Shown piece by piece: positions 14,757-23,794 of a stretch of 64,000 nt of DNA. The first letter of the stretch is position 1. Each line of letters opens with the position of its first letter. A program made the position numbers and the translations under genes. The notes beneath the pieces were generated by a model, which saw nothing but the letters and a program-made list of their open reading frames with translations, was not told where the DNA came from and did no database searches. Source of the stretch: JAJPGZ01 sp038229295 (lineage in GTDB: Bacteria; Verrucomicrobiota; Verrucomicrobiia; Chthoniobacterales; UBA10450); NCBI GenBank assembly GCA_038229295.1, contig JBBROO010000012.1, positions 5,282-69,281 on the forward strand. Direction: 5' to 3'.

Positions 14757-15872
14757 TTATTCCGCCGCCGCGCGGCGATGGATCCAGACGCTGTTCACGA
14801 TGCCGAGGGCGAACATGATCATAAGCGCGAACGAACCGCTGTAGCTGATGAGTGGCAGCGGGACGCCGGTGATGGGAAGAATCGATATGGTCATGCCGAC
14901 GTTTTGGAAAATGTGCGTGAAGATGAGAGCGGTGATGCCGATGACAAGGAGCAGGCCAAATTGATCGCCCGCAAAAAATGCGACGAAGAGACAAGTCAGC
15001 AAAAGCAATGCGAATGCGCCGATGAGAAATACGCCGCCGACAAATCCCCATTGCTCACCGATGGCGGAAAAAATGTAATCGTTATGCACGGCGGTGGCGG
15101 GAAGAAAGCCGAGCTCGATTTGCGTATTCGGCGCTTTAAAACCTTTGCCGGCCCAGCCGCCGGAGCCGATGGCGATGAGCGATTGATTAATCGCCCAGGC
15201 GGAACCTTGTTTGTCGATCTCCGGATTGATGAACGCGGTGATGCGGGCCTTTTGATAATCCTTTAGTCCAAGATTTATCGCGATCGGCATCATCGCCGCG
15301 ACGAGCAACAGAATGCAGATCAAATAGCGCAACGGCAGACCGCCGACGAAAAGAAGAGCGAGCAAGACCGGGCCCCAGATGATGCATTCGCCAAGATCGG
15401 GCTGCATCAAAATCAGCAGACACGGCGCACCGACAATCGCGCCGCATAAAAGCAGGCGAAGCATGGGATGCATCTGGCGAAATTGACTGAGGAATAACGC
15501 GAGCACCATGATCCCGGCGACGACGGCGAGCTGGGCCGGTTGAAAATTGATCGGGCCGAGATGTAGCCAACTGCGCGCGCCGTAAACTTTTTGGCCGATG
15601 AATTTAGTCAGGATTAAAAAGATGATGCCGGCGACGTACAACGGCAGCGCGCCCCATCGGACCCAGTGGTAATCAACCAGGCTTGCGATCATGAACGCGC
15701 AGAAACCGACGGCGACCCACTCGGCTTGCTTGCGCCAGAATTCGGCGGAGACCGCGTCCTCGCGCATGTAAGTCGCACTATAAATGGCAATGACGCCGAA
15801 GATGGCGAGCGCAAGCATGTTCACGAGCAAAAGCCAATTTTGGCCGAGCAGTTTGCGCAGGAATGGGGTCAT
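14757..15872 (-). CDS. rodA: Peptidoglycan glycosyltransferase RodA (SEDS family)
   Basis: RodA is the SEDS-family transferase that polymerises lipid II during side-wall growth with a class B PBP partner. The protein has about ten membrane segments in 371 residues. Diagnostic motifs are the large loop with NPEIDKQGSAW then NQSLIAIGSGG, HNDYIFSAIGEQWGF and the C-terminal PITGVPLPLISYSGS. The aspartate in the long periplasmic loop and these motifs support an active enzyme. The partner PBP2 and mreBCD genes are not in the window. The gene follows scpA at a distance of 62 bases, and the gap contains the dispersed word (14732). Confidence 0.93.
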   Translation of the reverse strand: MTPFLRKLLGQNWLLLVNMLALAIFGVIAIYSATYMREDAVSAEFWRKQAEWVAVGFCAFMIASLVDYHWVRWGALPLYVAGIIFLILTKFIGQKVYGARSWLHLGPINFQPAQLAVVAGIMVLALFLSQFRQMHPMLRLLLCGAIVGAPCLLILMQPDLGECIIWGPVLLALLFVGGLPLRYLICILLLVAAMMPIAINLGLKDYQKARITAFINPEIDKQGSAWAINQSLIAIGSGGWAGKGFKAPNTQIELGFLPATAVHNDYIFSAIGEQWGFVGGVFLIGAFALLLLTCLFVAFFAGDQFGLLLVIGITALIFTHIFQNVGMTISILPITGVPLPLISYSGSFALMIMFALGIVNSVWIHRRAAAE

Positions 15873-16133
15873 TTCTTTTCGACGACGCGGAGATTATACG
15901 CACAGGCGAACAACTCCGCAAAATTCGGGCTTCGGGACGCGATCAAATGGCCGAAACTGACCGACTACAGCTCGGAAACGGCGCAAGATCGACATGGAGT
16001 GTCCTAGCCCAAGCCACATAAGATCAATGGTTTAGCGATTTTAGAAAAATATTCTAACGCCTTTCTTGGTTAGCCGGTCAAACAATACTAAAATATCGTT
16101 CCATTAAGTCCGGGTTTTAAAGGGAACATATCG
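15873..16133. other. Divergent intergenic region between rodA and the SprT-like gene
   Basis: This 261-base gap contains one copy of the dispersed word (15985). Its second half (16020-16125) is distinctly AT-rich compared with its surroundings. That half must hold the start signals for the SprT-like gene and probably those for rodA at the other end. I cannot point to a convincing -35/-10 pair. No RNA gene or small frame is supported here. Confidence 0.4.
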
Positions 16134-16586
16134 ATGGCTAAGAAAACCAAACGTAAGCTCGCACATCCAAAACTTCCGATGCAGCGTCATTTGAACCTGC
16201 GTCATGAAGGAAAATATTTCGATCTGCAGCAAATTTTCGATCAACTCAATGCGCGCTATTTCCGCGGGCGATTGCGCGGCTACGACGTGAAGTGGGGGCG
16301 GCGGCGGAAACATCGTCCGAAGGAATATTTTATCTTCGGCACGATCCAGGAGGAAGATCGAGTCATCCGCATCAATCCATTGCTGGATCAGCCCTTCGTG
16401 CCGCGTTGGTTTCTTCGCTACATCCTTTATCACGAGATGCTGCATTCGGTGGTGCCGGATGAAACTGGACCCGGCGGCAGACGACGCGTGCACACGGAAG
16501 AGTTCAATCGCCGCGAACGCCAATTCCCGGGTTACCGGCGCGCCCGCCGGTGGGAAGAAGATAATCTCGCGCGATTTTTGCGCTGA
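16134..16586 (+). CDS. SprT-like zinc metalloprotease-fold protein
   Basis: A 150-residue protein with LQQIFDQLNARYFRGRLRGY, a basic WGRRRKHRPKEY segment, and YILYHEMLHSVVPD containing the HExxH zinc motif as HEMLH. This order matches SprT-like domains. These are found in proteases such as SPRTN and in uncharacterised bacterial proteins. A further conserved His lies in RRVHTEEFNRRER, giving the third ligand. Cytoplasmic location is likely. The ATG at 16134 starts MAKKTKRK; no clear ribosome-binding site precedes it. Confidence 0.75.
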   Translation: MAKKTKRKLAHPKLPMQRHLNLRHEGKYFDLQQIFDQLNARYFRGRLRGYDVKWGRRRKHRPKEYFIFGTIQEEDRVIRINPLLDQPFVPRWFLRYILYHEMLHSVVPDETGPGGRRRVHTEEFNRRERQFPGYRRARRWEEDNLARFLR

Positions 16587-16630
16587 GATCGCTTTAGCGC
16601 TTTTCCGTTACGGTTGTGTTCGGTCCCGAA

Positions 16631-17506
16631 TCAGACGGCGAGGGGGTCGTCGCGACGTTCTTTTTGATCAGGTACCAAAGCGTGGTCGCGAGCAGCAGAG
16701 AGATCAACTTCGCGTGCCAGTTTTTCAGGATCAGTGTCTTCATAATTGCCGTGCAGTAAAAGTTCCGAGATGCGCTGCCGGAATGTCTCCGGGGTAAAGT
16801 TTCGCTCGATGCGGCGTCGATGACAGATGGAAATCGCGCCCGTTTCCTCTGAAATCACCACGGCCACGGCGTCCGATTCTTCCGTGATGCCCAACCCAGC
16901 GCGATGACGCAGACCGAAGCTACGGTCGAGCGTCTCGCGTTGACTGACCGGGAAAATACACGCGGCCGCGGCGATGCGTCCGTTGCGGACAATCACTCCG
17001 CCATCATGCAGCGCCGACTTCGGATGAAAAATGGTCAGCATCAATTCCACCGAGAATTCCGAATCCATCATCACCCCCGTCTCTTCGTAGACGCGGATGG
17101 AGGTGTCGCGTTCGATGGCGATGAGCGCTCCGAATTGTTTATTCGCCAATTGCGTCACCGCCTCGACTAAATCGTGCACCGTCTCACGCTTCTCGCTCGT
17201 TAGGGAAAAAATAGGATGACCACCGAGCGCGGCCAGGCCTCGACGCAGCTCTGGTTGAAAGATCACGACCAGGGCGATGGCGAGGAAGACGGAGAAACTT
17301 CGCACGATCCAGCCGATGACGACCAGGTTCAGCAACGTCGATATCAACGTCAGCGTCAGAAAAACAATGGCCAGTCCGGTCAGAACTTTTGCGCCGCGCG
17401 TACCGCGAAAATAGAGATAGGCGTAGTAGAGACCGACCCAGAGTAGAACGATTTCGAAGAGGCTGCGCCAACTTTTGAGCCAGAGATAAATAACTTCGTG
17501 CAGCAT
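16631..17506 (-). CDS. cdaA: Diadenylate cyclase CdaA (c-di-AMP synthase)
   Basis: CdaA joins two ATP to make the messenger c-di-AMP at the inner membrane. Three N-terminal membrane segments are visible (LFEIVLLWVGLYYAYLYF, VLTGLAIVFLTLTLISTLL, IVRSFSVFLAIALVVIF). The DAC domain follows, with SALHDGGVIVRNG and SFGLRHRAGLGI. The usual catalytic DGA motif reads DGG here, while RHR is intact. FQPELRRGL and SEETGAIS are also typical. The 291 residues fit. folP is one base upstream on the same strand, so both are probably one operon. Confidence 0.9.
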   Translation of the reverse strand: MLHEVIYLWLKSWRSLFEIVLLWVGLYYAYLYFRGTRGAKVLTGLAIVFLTLTLISTLLNLVVIGWIVRSFSVFLAIALVVIFQPELRRGLAALGGHPIFSLTSEKRETVHDLVEAVTQLANKQFGALIAIERDTSIRVYEETGVMMDSEFSVELMLTIFHPKSALHDGGVIVRNGRIAAAACIFPVSQRETLDRSFGLRHRAGLGITEESDAVAVVISEETGAISICHRRRIERNFTPETFRQRISELLLHGNYEDTDPEKLAREVDLSAARDHALVPDQKERRDDPLAV

Positions 17507-17507
17507 T

Positions 17508-18353
17508 TTACCTCTCCAAAATTGCCTCGCTCGCGCGTAACGCGTTCACATTCTCTTTCACATCGTGCACGCGAAAGACATCTCCACCGCGCGCGCGCAA
17601 CAATGAAGTAAAGGCGACCGTCGGCGCCAACCGGTCCGCCACGTCAGGCGAGCCGATCAATTTTTGCAAAAAAGATTTGCGCGAAAGTCCGACGACGAGC
17701 GGCTGATCATCTACCCGCAAACGCTCGAGATTCCCGAGCAAGTCGAGATTGTGCGCGAGCGTTTTCCCGAAACCAATTCCCGGATCAAACGCCATAGCCA
17801 TGGGATCAATACCGCATTCTAGGGCGCGGCCAGATTGTTGTCGAAAAAAATCAGCCACCTCCGCGACAACATCGACATAGTGCGGCGCATGTTGCATCGA
17901 GCGCGGTTCACCTTGCATGTGCATGATGACAAACGCCGCGCGCCGTTCTGCGATTAACGACATCATGTCTTCGTCGCCGCGTCCGCCGGTTACGTCGTTC
18001 ACAATCGTAGCTCCAGCATCGAGCGCGCCGCGCGCGACTTCAGCCTTCGAGGTGTCGATCGAAATGAAGATGTCGATCTTGCTGCGCAGTTTTTCGATTA
18101 CCGGAATGACGCGGCGCAATTCTTCTTCCGCGGAAATTGATTCCGCGCCCGGTCGGGTTGATTCGCCACCCACGTCAATAATGTCCGCACCTTCTGCCAC
18201 CATCCGAACTCCATGCGCAACCGCGGCCTCAACATCAAAAAACTTGCCGCCGTCCGAAAACGAATCCGGCGTGACATTGAGCACGCCCATGATCATTCCC
18301 TTCCGCGAAAGATCGACAATGCGTCCCCCGATTTTCCATTGCCTTAGGCCCAC
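17508..18353 (-). CDS. folP: Dihydropteroate synthase
   Basis: FolP condenses p-aminobenzoate with the pterin diphosphate in folate synthesis, the sulfonamide target. Clear motifs are MGVLNVTPDSFSDGG (loop 1), DIIDVGGESTRPGAE, VNDVTGG, AFDPGIGFGKT and VVGLSRKSFLQ. The 281 residues are normal. It lies upstream of cdaA with one base between them. LRSKIDIFISIDTSK is encoded in part by the dispersed word at 18071. A second copy at 18309 falls near the N-terminus in GRIVDLSRK, and a third (18368) in the gap to rnr. Confidence 0.95.
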   Translation of the reverse strand: MGLRQWKIGGRIVDLSRKGMIMGVLNVTPDSFSDGGKFFDVEAAVAHGVRMVAEGADIIDVGGESTRPGAESISAEEELRRVIPVIEKLRSKIDIFISIDTSKAEVARGALDAGATIVNDVTGGRGDEDMMSLIAERRAAFVIMHMQGEPRSMQHAPHYVDVVAEVADFFRQQSGRALECGIDPMAMAFDPGIGFGKTLAHNLDLLGNLERLRVDDQPLVVGLSRKSFLQKLIGSPDVADRLAPTVAFTSLLRARGGDVFRVHDVKENVNALRASEAILER

Positions 18354-18428
18354 GCGGGTGAGACGCGAAGATCGACAAAGTTATTCGAGAAGTTTCGACA
18401 AGCGCGCGGAGTTCGTGTCTTTTGCGGA

Positions 18429-20576
18429 ATGCCCGATCCTCTCGCGCAACGCGTTTTGCAATTGCTGAAGAAGCGCGATTACCGCCCGCTCGATAAGATC
18501 GACATGGCGCGTGCGCTCGGACTGAAAAGCAATGAGAGCGTGATGTTGCGGAAAACTTTACGCGAACTCGAAACTGCCGGCGAGATCGCGCGGATTCGCA
18601 AAAATCGTTACGTTCTCCCGAGCGAAGCCGATCTCGTTACCGGCAAGTTGTCGATCCACCAATCCGGGTTTGGATTTCTGACGACCGAAAAAGCGGGCGA
18701 GAAGGATTTGTTTATCTCCGCGGAGAACACCGGCACGGCGATGAACGGTGACCGCGTAGTCGCGCGGGTCACGCGCGAAGTTTCGCCAACGCGAAGCAAA
18801 GATCGACATCTACGTCCGGAAGGCCGCGTCATTCGCATTCTCGAGCGCGCGCACGACACCATGGTCGGCACGCTGCAGCACTCGAGGAATTTTGACTACG
18901 TCGTGCCGGACGATCCGCGCCTGGTGCACAACGTTTACGTGAAAGCGCCGGCCAAAGCGAAGGTGGGCGACAAGGTGGTCGTTAGGCTTGAAGACTGGGA
19001 ATCGCGCCACGTTAATCCCGAAGGCGAAGTCGTCGAAGTGCTCGGACGCGCCGATGAGCCGGGTGTCGATGTTCTGTCCATCGTTCGCAGTTATCATTTG
19101 CCGACGGAGTTTCCGAAGAGCGTGCTCGATGAAGCGAACGAGATTCCGCAGACGGTCGAGCCGCGAATGTCGGAAGGTCGCGAAGATTTGCGCGACAAAT
19201 TCATCGTCACCATCGATCCGGACGACGCGCGCGATTTCGATGACGCGATCAATGTCGATAAGATCGACAATCAAACGTGGGAACTTGGCGTCCACATTGC
19301 CGATGTCTCTGCTTACGTGACTCCCGGCAGCGCGCTCGACCGCGAAGCGCGCAAGCGCGGCAACAGCGTTTATCTTCCCGATCGCGTCATCCCGATGTTG
19401 CCGGAACGGCTGAGCAACGGCGTGTGCAGTCTCAAGCCGAACGTGGATCGCCTTACGTTTTCCGTTTTCATTCAGTTCGACAAAAGCGGTCGCGCGAAAG
19501 ATGCACGTTTCGCAAGGACTGTTATCCGCAGCGCGCGGCGGCTTACTTATAAAGAAGCGTATGCGATTTTAAAATCGCCGCCGCGTGACGAACTCGGCCA
19601 ACGTTTGCACGGCGCGTGGGAACTGGCATCGCTGCTGCGCCGGAAACGCTTTCAACAAGGCTCGCTCGATCTCGATTTTCCCGAGGTGAAGGTACATGTC
19701 GATCCTGCGGGAAAGCCAGTCAGACTCGAGCGAGTGGAGAATGACGAATCGCATCAGCTCGTCGAAGAATTCATGCTCGCGGCGAATGAAGCGGTCGCGC
19801 GCGAATTGAAAAACCGCTCGGTCCCGACAGTCTATCGCGTTCATGAAGATCCCGATCCGGACAAACTGGCGGAGTATCGCGAGTTGGTCCTGAGTCACAA
19901 TTACAAGGTGGGCGATCTGTCGAAGCGGCCGGAGCTGCAGCGTTTTCTTGCGTCGATCAAAGGCAAACCCGAAGAGCAAGCGCTCAAGATCGGGTTGCTG
20001 AAAAGTTTGAAGCGGGCGCGGTATTTAACGCAACCGTTAGGCCATTACGGATTGGCCAAGACAAATTACCTGCACTTCACCAGCCCGATTCGGCGTTATG
20101 CCGATCTCGTTGTGCATCGCGGTTTGGCCGAGCGGAATCAGAAGCGGCCGGCGCGCGTCGATGTCGGTCAACTGAACTCGCTGGCCGAACACATTTCGCA
20201 AACGGAACGGACGGCAGCCGAAGCGGAGATGGAAGCGGTGAAGATGAAGAAGCTCGAATTCTTCGAACGGCAAATCGCGGAACGCGACCCGCAGATTTTC
20301 CGGGCGGCGATTGTCGATGTACGCAATTATGGATTGCTGATCGAATTGCCGGACGTGGTGCTGACGGGCTTGGTGCATGTCTCTTCTTTGACGGATGACT
20401 TCTATGTTTTCGACGCGGCGCAGCGTCGTCTGCTCGGCCGACGTTCGCGCCGAAAATTTTCGGTCGGCGATCAGCTGCGCGTTTTTGTGGCGCGCGTCGA
20501 CCGATTTAAACGCCAGATTGATTTCGCAATTGCCGACCAGCCGAAAACGGAAAATCGACGCCGCCGCGGGCGCTGA
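18429..20576 (+). CDS. rnr: Ribonuclease R
   Basis: RNase R is a processive 3'-5' exoribonuclease that can unwind structured RNA. Domains in order are an N-terminal winged-helix region (to about residue 65), cold-shock domains (about 70-210), the RNB catalytic domain with TIDPDDARDFDDAINV at about residue 260 holding the metal-binding aspartates, and an S1 domain (about 620-700). The tail is short and basic (ENRRRRGR). The length of 715 residues is normal. Three exact copies of the dispersed word (18495, 18799, 19260) are read as DKIDMAR, KDRHLR and DKIDNQ. Confidence 0.95.
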   Translation: MPDPLAQRVLQLLKKRDYRPLDKIDMARALGLKSNESVMLRKTLRELETAGEIARIRKNRYVLPSEADLVTGKLSIHQSGFGFLTTEKAGEKDLFISAENTGTAMNGDRVVARVTREVSPTRSKDRHLRPEGRVIRILERAHDTMVGTLQHSRNFDYVVPDDPRLVHNVYVKAPAKAKVGDKVVVRLEDWESRHVNPEGEVVEVLGRADEPGVDVLSIVRSYHLPTEFPKSVLDEANEIPQTVEPRMSEGREDLRDKFIVTIDPDDARDFDDAINVDKIDNQTWELGVHIADVSAYVTPGSALDREARKRGNSVYLPDRVIPMLPERLSNGVCSLKPNVDRLTFSVFIQFDKSGRAKDARFARTVIRSARRLTYKEAYAILKSPPRDELGQRLHGAWELASLLRRKRFQQGSLDLDFPEVKVHVDPAGKPVRLERVENDESHQLVEEFMLAANEAVARELKNRSVPTVYRVHEDPDPDKLAEYRELVLSHNYKVGDLSKRPELQRFLASIKGKPEEQALKIGLLKSLKRARYLTQPLGHYGLAKTNYLHFTSPIRRYADLVVHRGLAERNQKRPARVDVGQLNSLAEHISQTERTAAEAEMEAVKMKKLEFFERQIAERDPQIFRAAIVDVRNYGLLIELPDVVLTGLVHVSSLTDDFYVFDAAQRRLLGRRSRRKFSVGDQLRVFVARVDRFKRQIDFAIADQPKTENRRRRGR

Positions 20577-20681
20577 CTTTTAACGTAAAACTTGGCGAAA
20601 AAAGATTTCGGTTAACGAGTGGCAACCAAAATTGCCCTTCCATCCGATTACCGAAGAACACTATCATCTTGGCGCTCTAAA

Positions 20682-20894
20682 ATGGACAATATTATCGAAG
20701 CGAAAGAGCTCCAGATCGAACGCAAACACTTCCACGTCGAGTTCCGCGAGAACGACCGCGGGAAGTTTTTGCGCATCACGGAAGAAGCCCACGGGCGGCG
20801 CAATACCATTATTGTGCCGAGCACGGGATTGGAAGAATTCACCGCCGCCATCAGCGAAGTGCTGGCCGGTTCGTCCAGCAACGCTCGCGCTTAG
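20682..20894 (+). CDS. PUR-alpha-like nucleic-acid-binding protein
   Basis: This is a 70-residue protein, cytoplasmic by composition. The order ERKHFHVEFRENDRGKFLRI then EAHGRRNTIIVPSTGLEEF matches a single PUR repeat, as in the bacterial DUF3276/PUR-alpha family that binds single-stranded DNA or RNA. The ATG at 20682 (MDNIIEAKEL) is preferred over an upstream GTG at 20619 because family similarity begins there. It lies between rnr and ppdK on the same strand and may regulate RNA, but no target is visible. Confidence 0.75.
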   Translation: MDNIIEAKELQIERKHFHVEFRENDRGKFLRITEEAHGRRNTIIVPSTGLEEFTAAISEVLAGSSSNARA

Positions 20895-20977
20895 TCGGCG
20901 AATCGCAGCGGCGCGTTGACACGCAAAGGCGCGGAATTAGTTTGCGCTTCCCCCGCCGCAGACCGGGGAGCTTCTTT

Positions 20978-23794
20978 ATGGCCAAGAAAACGAAAATTTC
21001 GAAACGCAAAGCCGTGGCAAGATCGACCCGCCTTCGCGGCGCTACGGCGCGGCAGGCATCTTCATCTGCGCGCAGCCGCAAAACGAAGTCGCCGAAATAC
21101 GTTTACAATTTCGGGGCCGGCAACGCCGACGGCCACGGCAAGATGAAACCTTTGCTCGGCGGTAAAGGCGCGAACCTCGCGGAAATGACGCGCATCGGTT
21201 TGCCGGTGCCTCCCGGATTCACGATCACGACCGAGGTCTGCACTTATTTTTACGCGCATCAACGCACTTATCCGGCGTCGCTTCAGGCCGAGATCGAGAA
21301 AGGCGTCGCGAACATGGAGCGGATCATGGGAACGAAATTCGGCGATACGAAAAAGATGCCGTTGCTCGTGGCGGTGCGTTCGGGAGCGCGCGATTCGATG
21401 CCGGGGATGATGGATACGATTTTGAATCTCGGCCTCAACGACGAGACGGTGAAAGCGCTCGTCGCTGCGACCAAAAACGAACGTTTCGCGTGGGATTGTT
21501 ACCGCCGCTTCATTCAAATGTACGGCGACGTCGTCATGGGCGTGCAGAAACGCGAAGGCGAAGATCACGATCCATTCGAGTCTGTCATCCACAAGCTCAA
21601 GCACGATCATCACGAAGAGGAAATCGACGACGCGCATTTGACCGTGGCAGATTACAAGGAACTCGTTGCGCGTTTCAAAGCGCTGGTGAAGGAACGGACG
21701 GGCAACGCTTTCCCTAACGACCCCTGGGAGCAACTCAAAGGCGCGGCTGGCGCTGTTTTCGGCTCGTGGATGAACGACCGCGCGATTGTGTATCGCCGGA
21801 AATATAACATCCCGCAGGACTGGGGCACGGCGGTGAATGTGCAGGCGATGGTTTACGGAAACACCGGCGAGAATTCTGGTTCCGGCGTCGCGTTTACACG
21901 CAATCCGGCAAACGGCGTTAATGAATTCTACGGCGAGTTTTTGATTAACGCGCAGGGCGAGGACGTGGACGCGGGTGTGCGCACACCGCAGCCGGTTATC
22001 GAATTGAAAAAGCTAATGCCGAAGAGCTACGCGGAATTATTGAAGGTGCGCGCGACGCTCGAAAAACATTTCAAGGACGTGCAGGATGTCGAGTTCACCA
22101 TCCAGGACGGCAAGCTTTTCATGCTGCAAACGCGCAATGGCAAGCGCACCGCTGCGGCCGCGCTCAAATTCTCCATGGACATGTTTGCGGAGAAGCTGAT
22201 CGATTGGAAAACCGCGGTCATGCGTAATCCGGCCGATCAGTTAGACCAACTGCTCGCGCCGATCTTCGACGTGAACGAAGTGAAGAAAGCCAAGGCGATC
22301 GCGAGCGGACTTCCGGCCGGACCCGGCGCGGCGTCGGGAAAGATTTATTTGAATGCGGACCGCGCGGCCGCAGCGGCGGAGAAGGGCGAGAAGGTGTTGC
22401 TCGTGCGCAACGAAACGAGTCCGGAAGATTTGCGGGGGATGATCGCGGCCGAAGGAATTCTCACGGCAAAAGGCGGAGTTTCATCGCACGCGGCATTGGT
22501 CGCGCGACAGATGGGGAAAGTTTGCATCTGCGGCGCGTCGATGTTGCAGATCGATTACGCGAAGAAAACCGTCTCGGTCGCCGGCCAGACATTCAAAGAG
22601 GGCGACTTCCTTTCCATCGACGGAACAGCCGGTACTGTCTACGCGGGCGAGCTCGCGACCGCGCCGAGCGAAATTATTACCGGGACGCTGCACGGCGACA
22701 AAGCCGCACAGAAAACAGAAAAATTTAAATCGTTCAACCAACTCATGACCTGGTGCGCGCAAGCGGCGCGGCTCGATGTGCGCTGTAACGCGGACAATCC
22801 CGAGCAAACCGAAAACGCGCTCGCCTTTGGCGCGGTCGGCATTGGCCTCACCCGCACCGAGCACATGTTCTTCGAAGGCGATCGCATCGACGCGATGCGT
22901 GAAATGATTCTGGCCGATAACGTGAAAGATCGACAAGCAGCGCTCGCGAAATTGCTCCCGTATCAACGCGACGATTTCATCGGCATTTTCAAAGCGCTGA
23001 AAGGTTATCCGGCGACGATTCGTTTTCTCGATCCGCCGCTGCACGAGTTCCTGCCGCACGAAGCAAAATCGCAGGCGGACCTGGCGAAGAAAATTGGCAT
23101 CAGCACCGAGAAGATTGCGCATCGCGTCGCGCAACTGCACGAATTTAATCCGATGCTCGGTCATCGCGGTTGTCGGCTCGGCATTGCTTACCCAGAGATC
23201 ACGGCGATGCAGGCGCGCGCGGTTTTCGAAGCGGCCGCAGACGTGGCGAAGCGGAAGATCAAAGTGAATCCGGAAATCATGATCCCGCTCGTTGGCTTCA
23301 AGAAAGAATTCGATCTTCAGGCCGAGATCGTTCATCGCGTCGCCAAGGAAGTGATGGCGGAGAAGAAAGTGAAATTTGATTATCTCGTCGGCACCATGAT
23401 TGAGGTCCCGCGTGGTGCGTTGACTGCGGATGAAGTCGCCAAAAGCGCGGAGTTTTTCAGTTTCGGGACTAACGACCTCACGCAAATGGCGCTCGGTATC
23501 AGCCGCGACGACATGGGAAATTTCCTCATGCCTTATGTCGAGAACGAGATCTTCAAAAAGAATCCGTTCGCGACACTCGATCAAACTGGCGTCGGTCAGC
23601 TCATGGAGATTGCGGTTGATAAAGGCCGCCGCAGTCGGCCGAAGATAAAGTTAGGCATTTGCGGCGAACACGGCGGCGACCCGGACAGTGTAAAATTCTG
23701 CCACCGGCTCGGTTTGAATTACGTCAGCTGCAGTCCGTTCCGTGTGCCGATTGCGCGGTTGGCCGCGGCGCAGGCGGCGTTGACGGAAGAGTAG
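20978..23794 (+). CDS. ppdK: Pyruvate, phosphate dikinase
   Basis: PpdK interconverts pyruvate, ATP and phosphate with phosphoenolpyruvate, AMP and pyrophosphate. The ATG at 20978 has a good ribosome-binding site (ggggag at 20965) and gives 938 residues, longer than usual because of a basic N-terminal extension of about 35 residues (MAKKTKISKRK...). The ATP-grasp domain begins with LLGGKGANLAEMTRIGLPVP. The swivelling phosphohistidine domain has GGVSSHAALVARQMGKVCI. The C-terminal PEP-binding barrel ends with GICGEHGGDP and the catalytic-cysteine region NYVSCSPFRVPIARLAAAQA. The 3' end overlaps the convergent membrane-protein gene by 71 bases. Confidence 0.96.
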   Translation: MAKKTKISKRKAVARSTRLRGATARQASSSARSRKTKSPKYVYNFGAGNADGHGKMKPLLGGKGANLAEMTRIGLPVPPGFTITTEVCTYFYAHQRTYPASLQAEIEKGVANMERIMGTKFGDTKKMPLLVAVRSGARDSMPGMMDTILNLGLNDETVKALVAATKNERFAWDCYRRFIQMYGDVVMGVQKREGEDHDPFESVIHKLKHDHHEEEIDDAHLTVADYKELVARFKALVKERTGNAFPNDPWEQLKGAAGAVFGSWMNDRAIVYRRKYNIPQDWGTAVNVQAMVYGNTGENSGSGVAFTRNPANGVNEFYGEFLINAQGEDVDAGVRTPQPVIELKKLMPKSYAELLKVRATLEKHFKDVQDVEFTIQDGKLFMLQTRNGKRTAAAALKFSMDMFAEKLIDWKTAVMRNPADQLDQLLAPIFDVNEVKKAKAIASGLPAGPGAASGKIYLNADRAAAAAEKGEKVLLVRNETSPEDLRGMIAAEGILTAKGGVSSHAALVARQMGKVCICGASMLQIDYAKKTVSVAGQTFKEGDFLSIDGTAGTVYAGELATAPSEIITGTLHGDKAAQKTEKFKSFNQLMTWCAQAARLDVRCNADNPEQTENALAFGAVGIGLTRTEHMFFEGDRIDAMREMILADNVKDRQAALAKLLPYQRDDFIGIFKALKGYPATIRFLDPPLHEFLPHEAKSQADLAKKIGISTEKIAHRVAQLHEFNPMLGHRGCRLGIAYPEITAMQARAVFEAAADVAKRKIKVNPEIMIPLVGFKKEFDLQAEIVHRVAKEVMAEKKVKFDYLVGTMIEVPRGALTADEVAKSAEFFSFGTNDLTQMALGISRDDMGNFLMPYVENEIFKKNPFATLDQTGVGQLMEIAVDKGRRSRPKIKLGICGEHGGDPDSVKFCHRLGLNYVSCSPFRVPIARLAAAQAALTEE

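Noticed and set aside
16580..16604. A terminator after the SprT-like gene (GCGCT...AGCGCTTTT)
   Set aside because: The stem has only five pairs, overlaps the end of the gene and has a long loop; not convincing.
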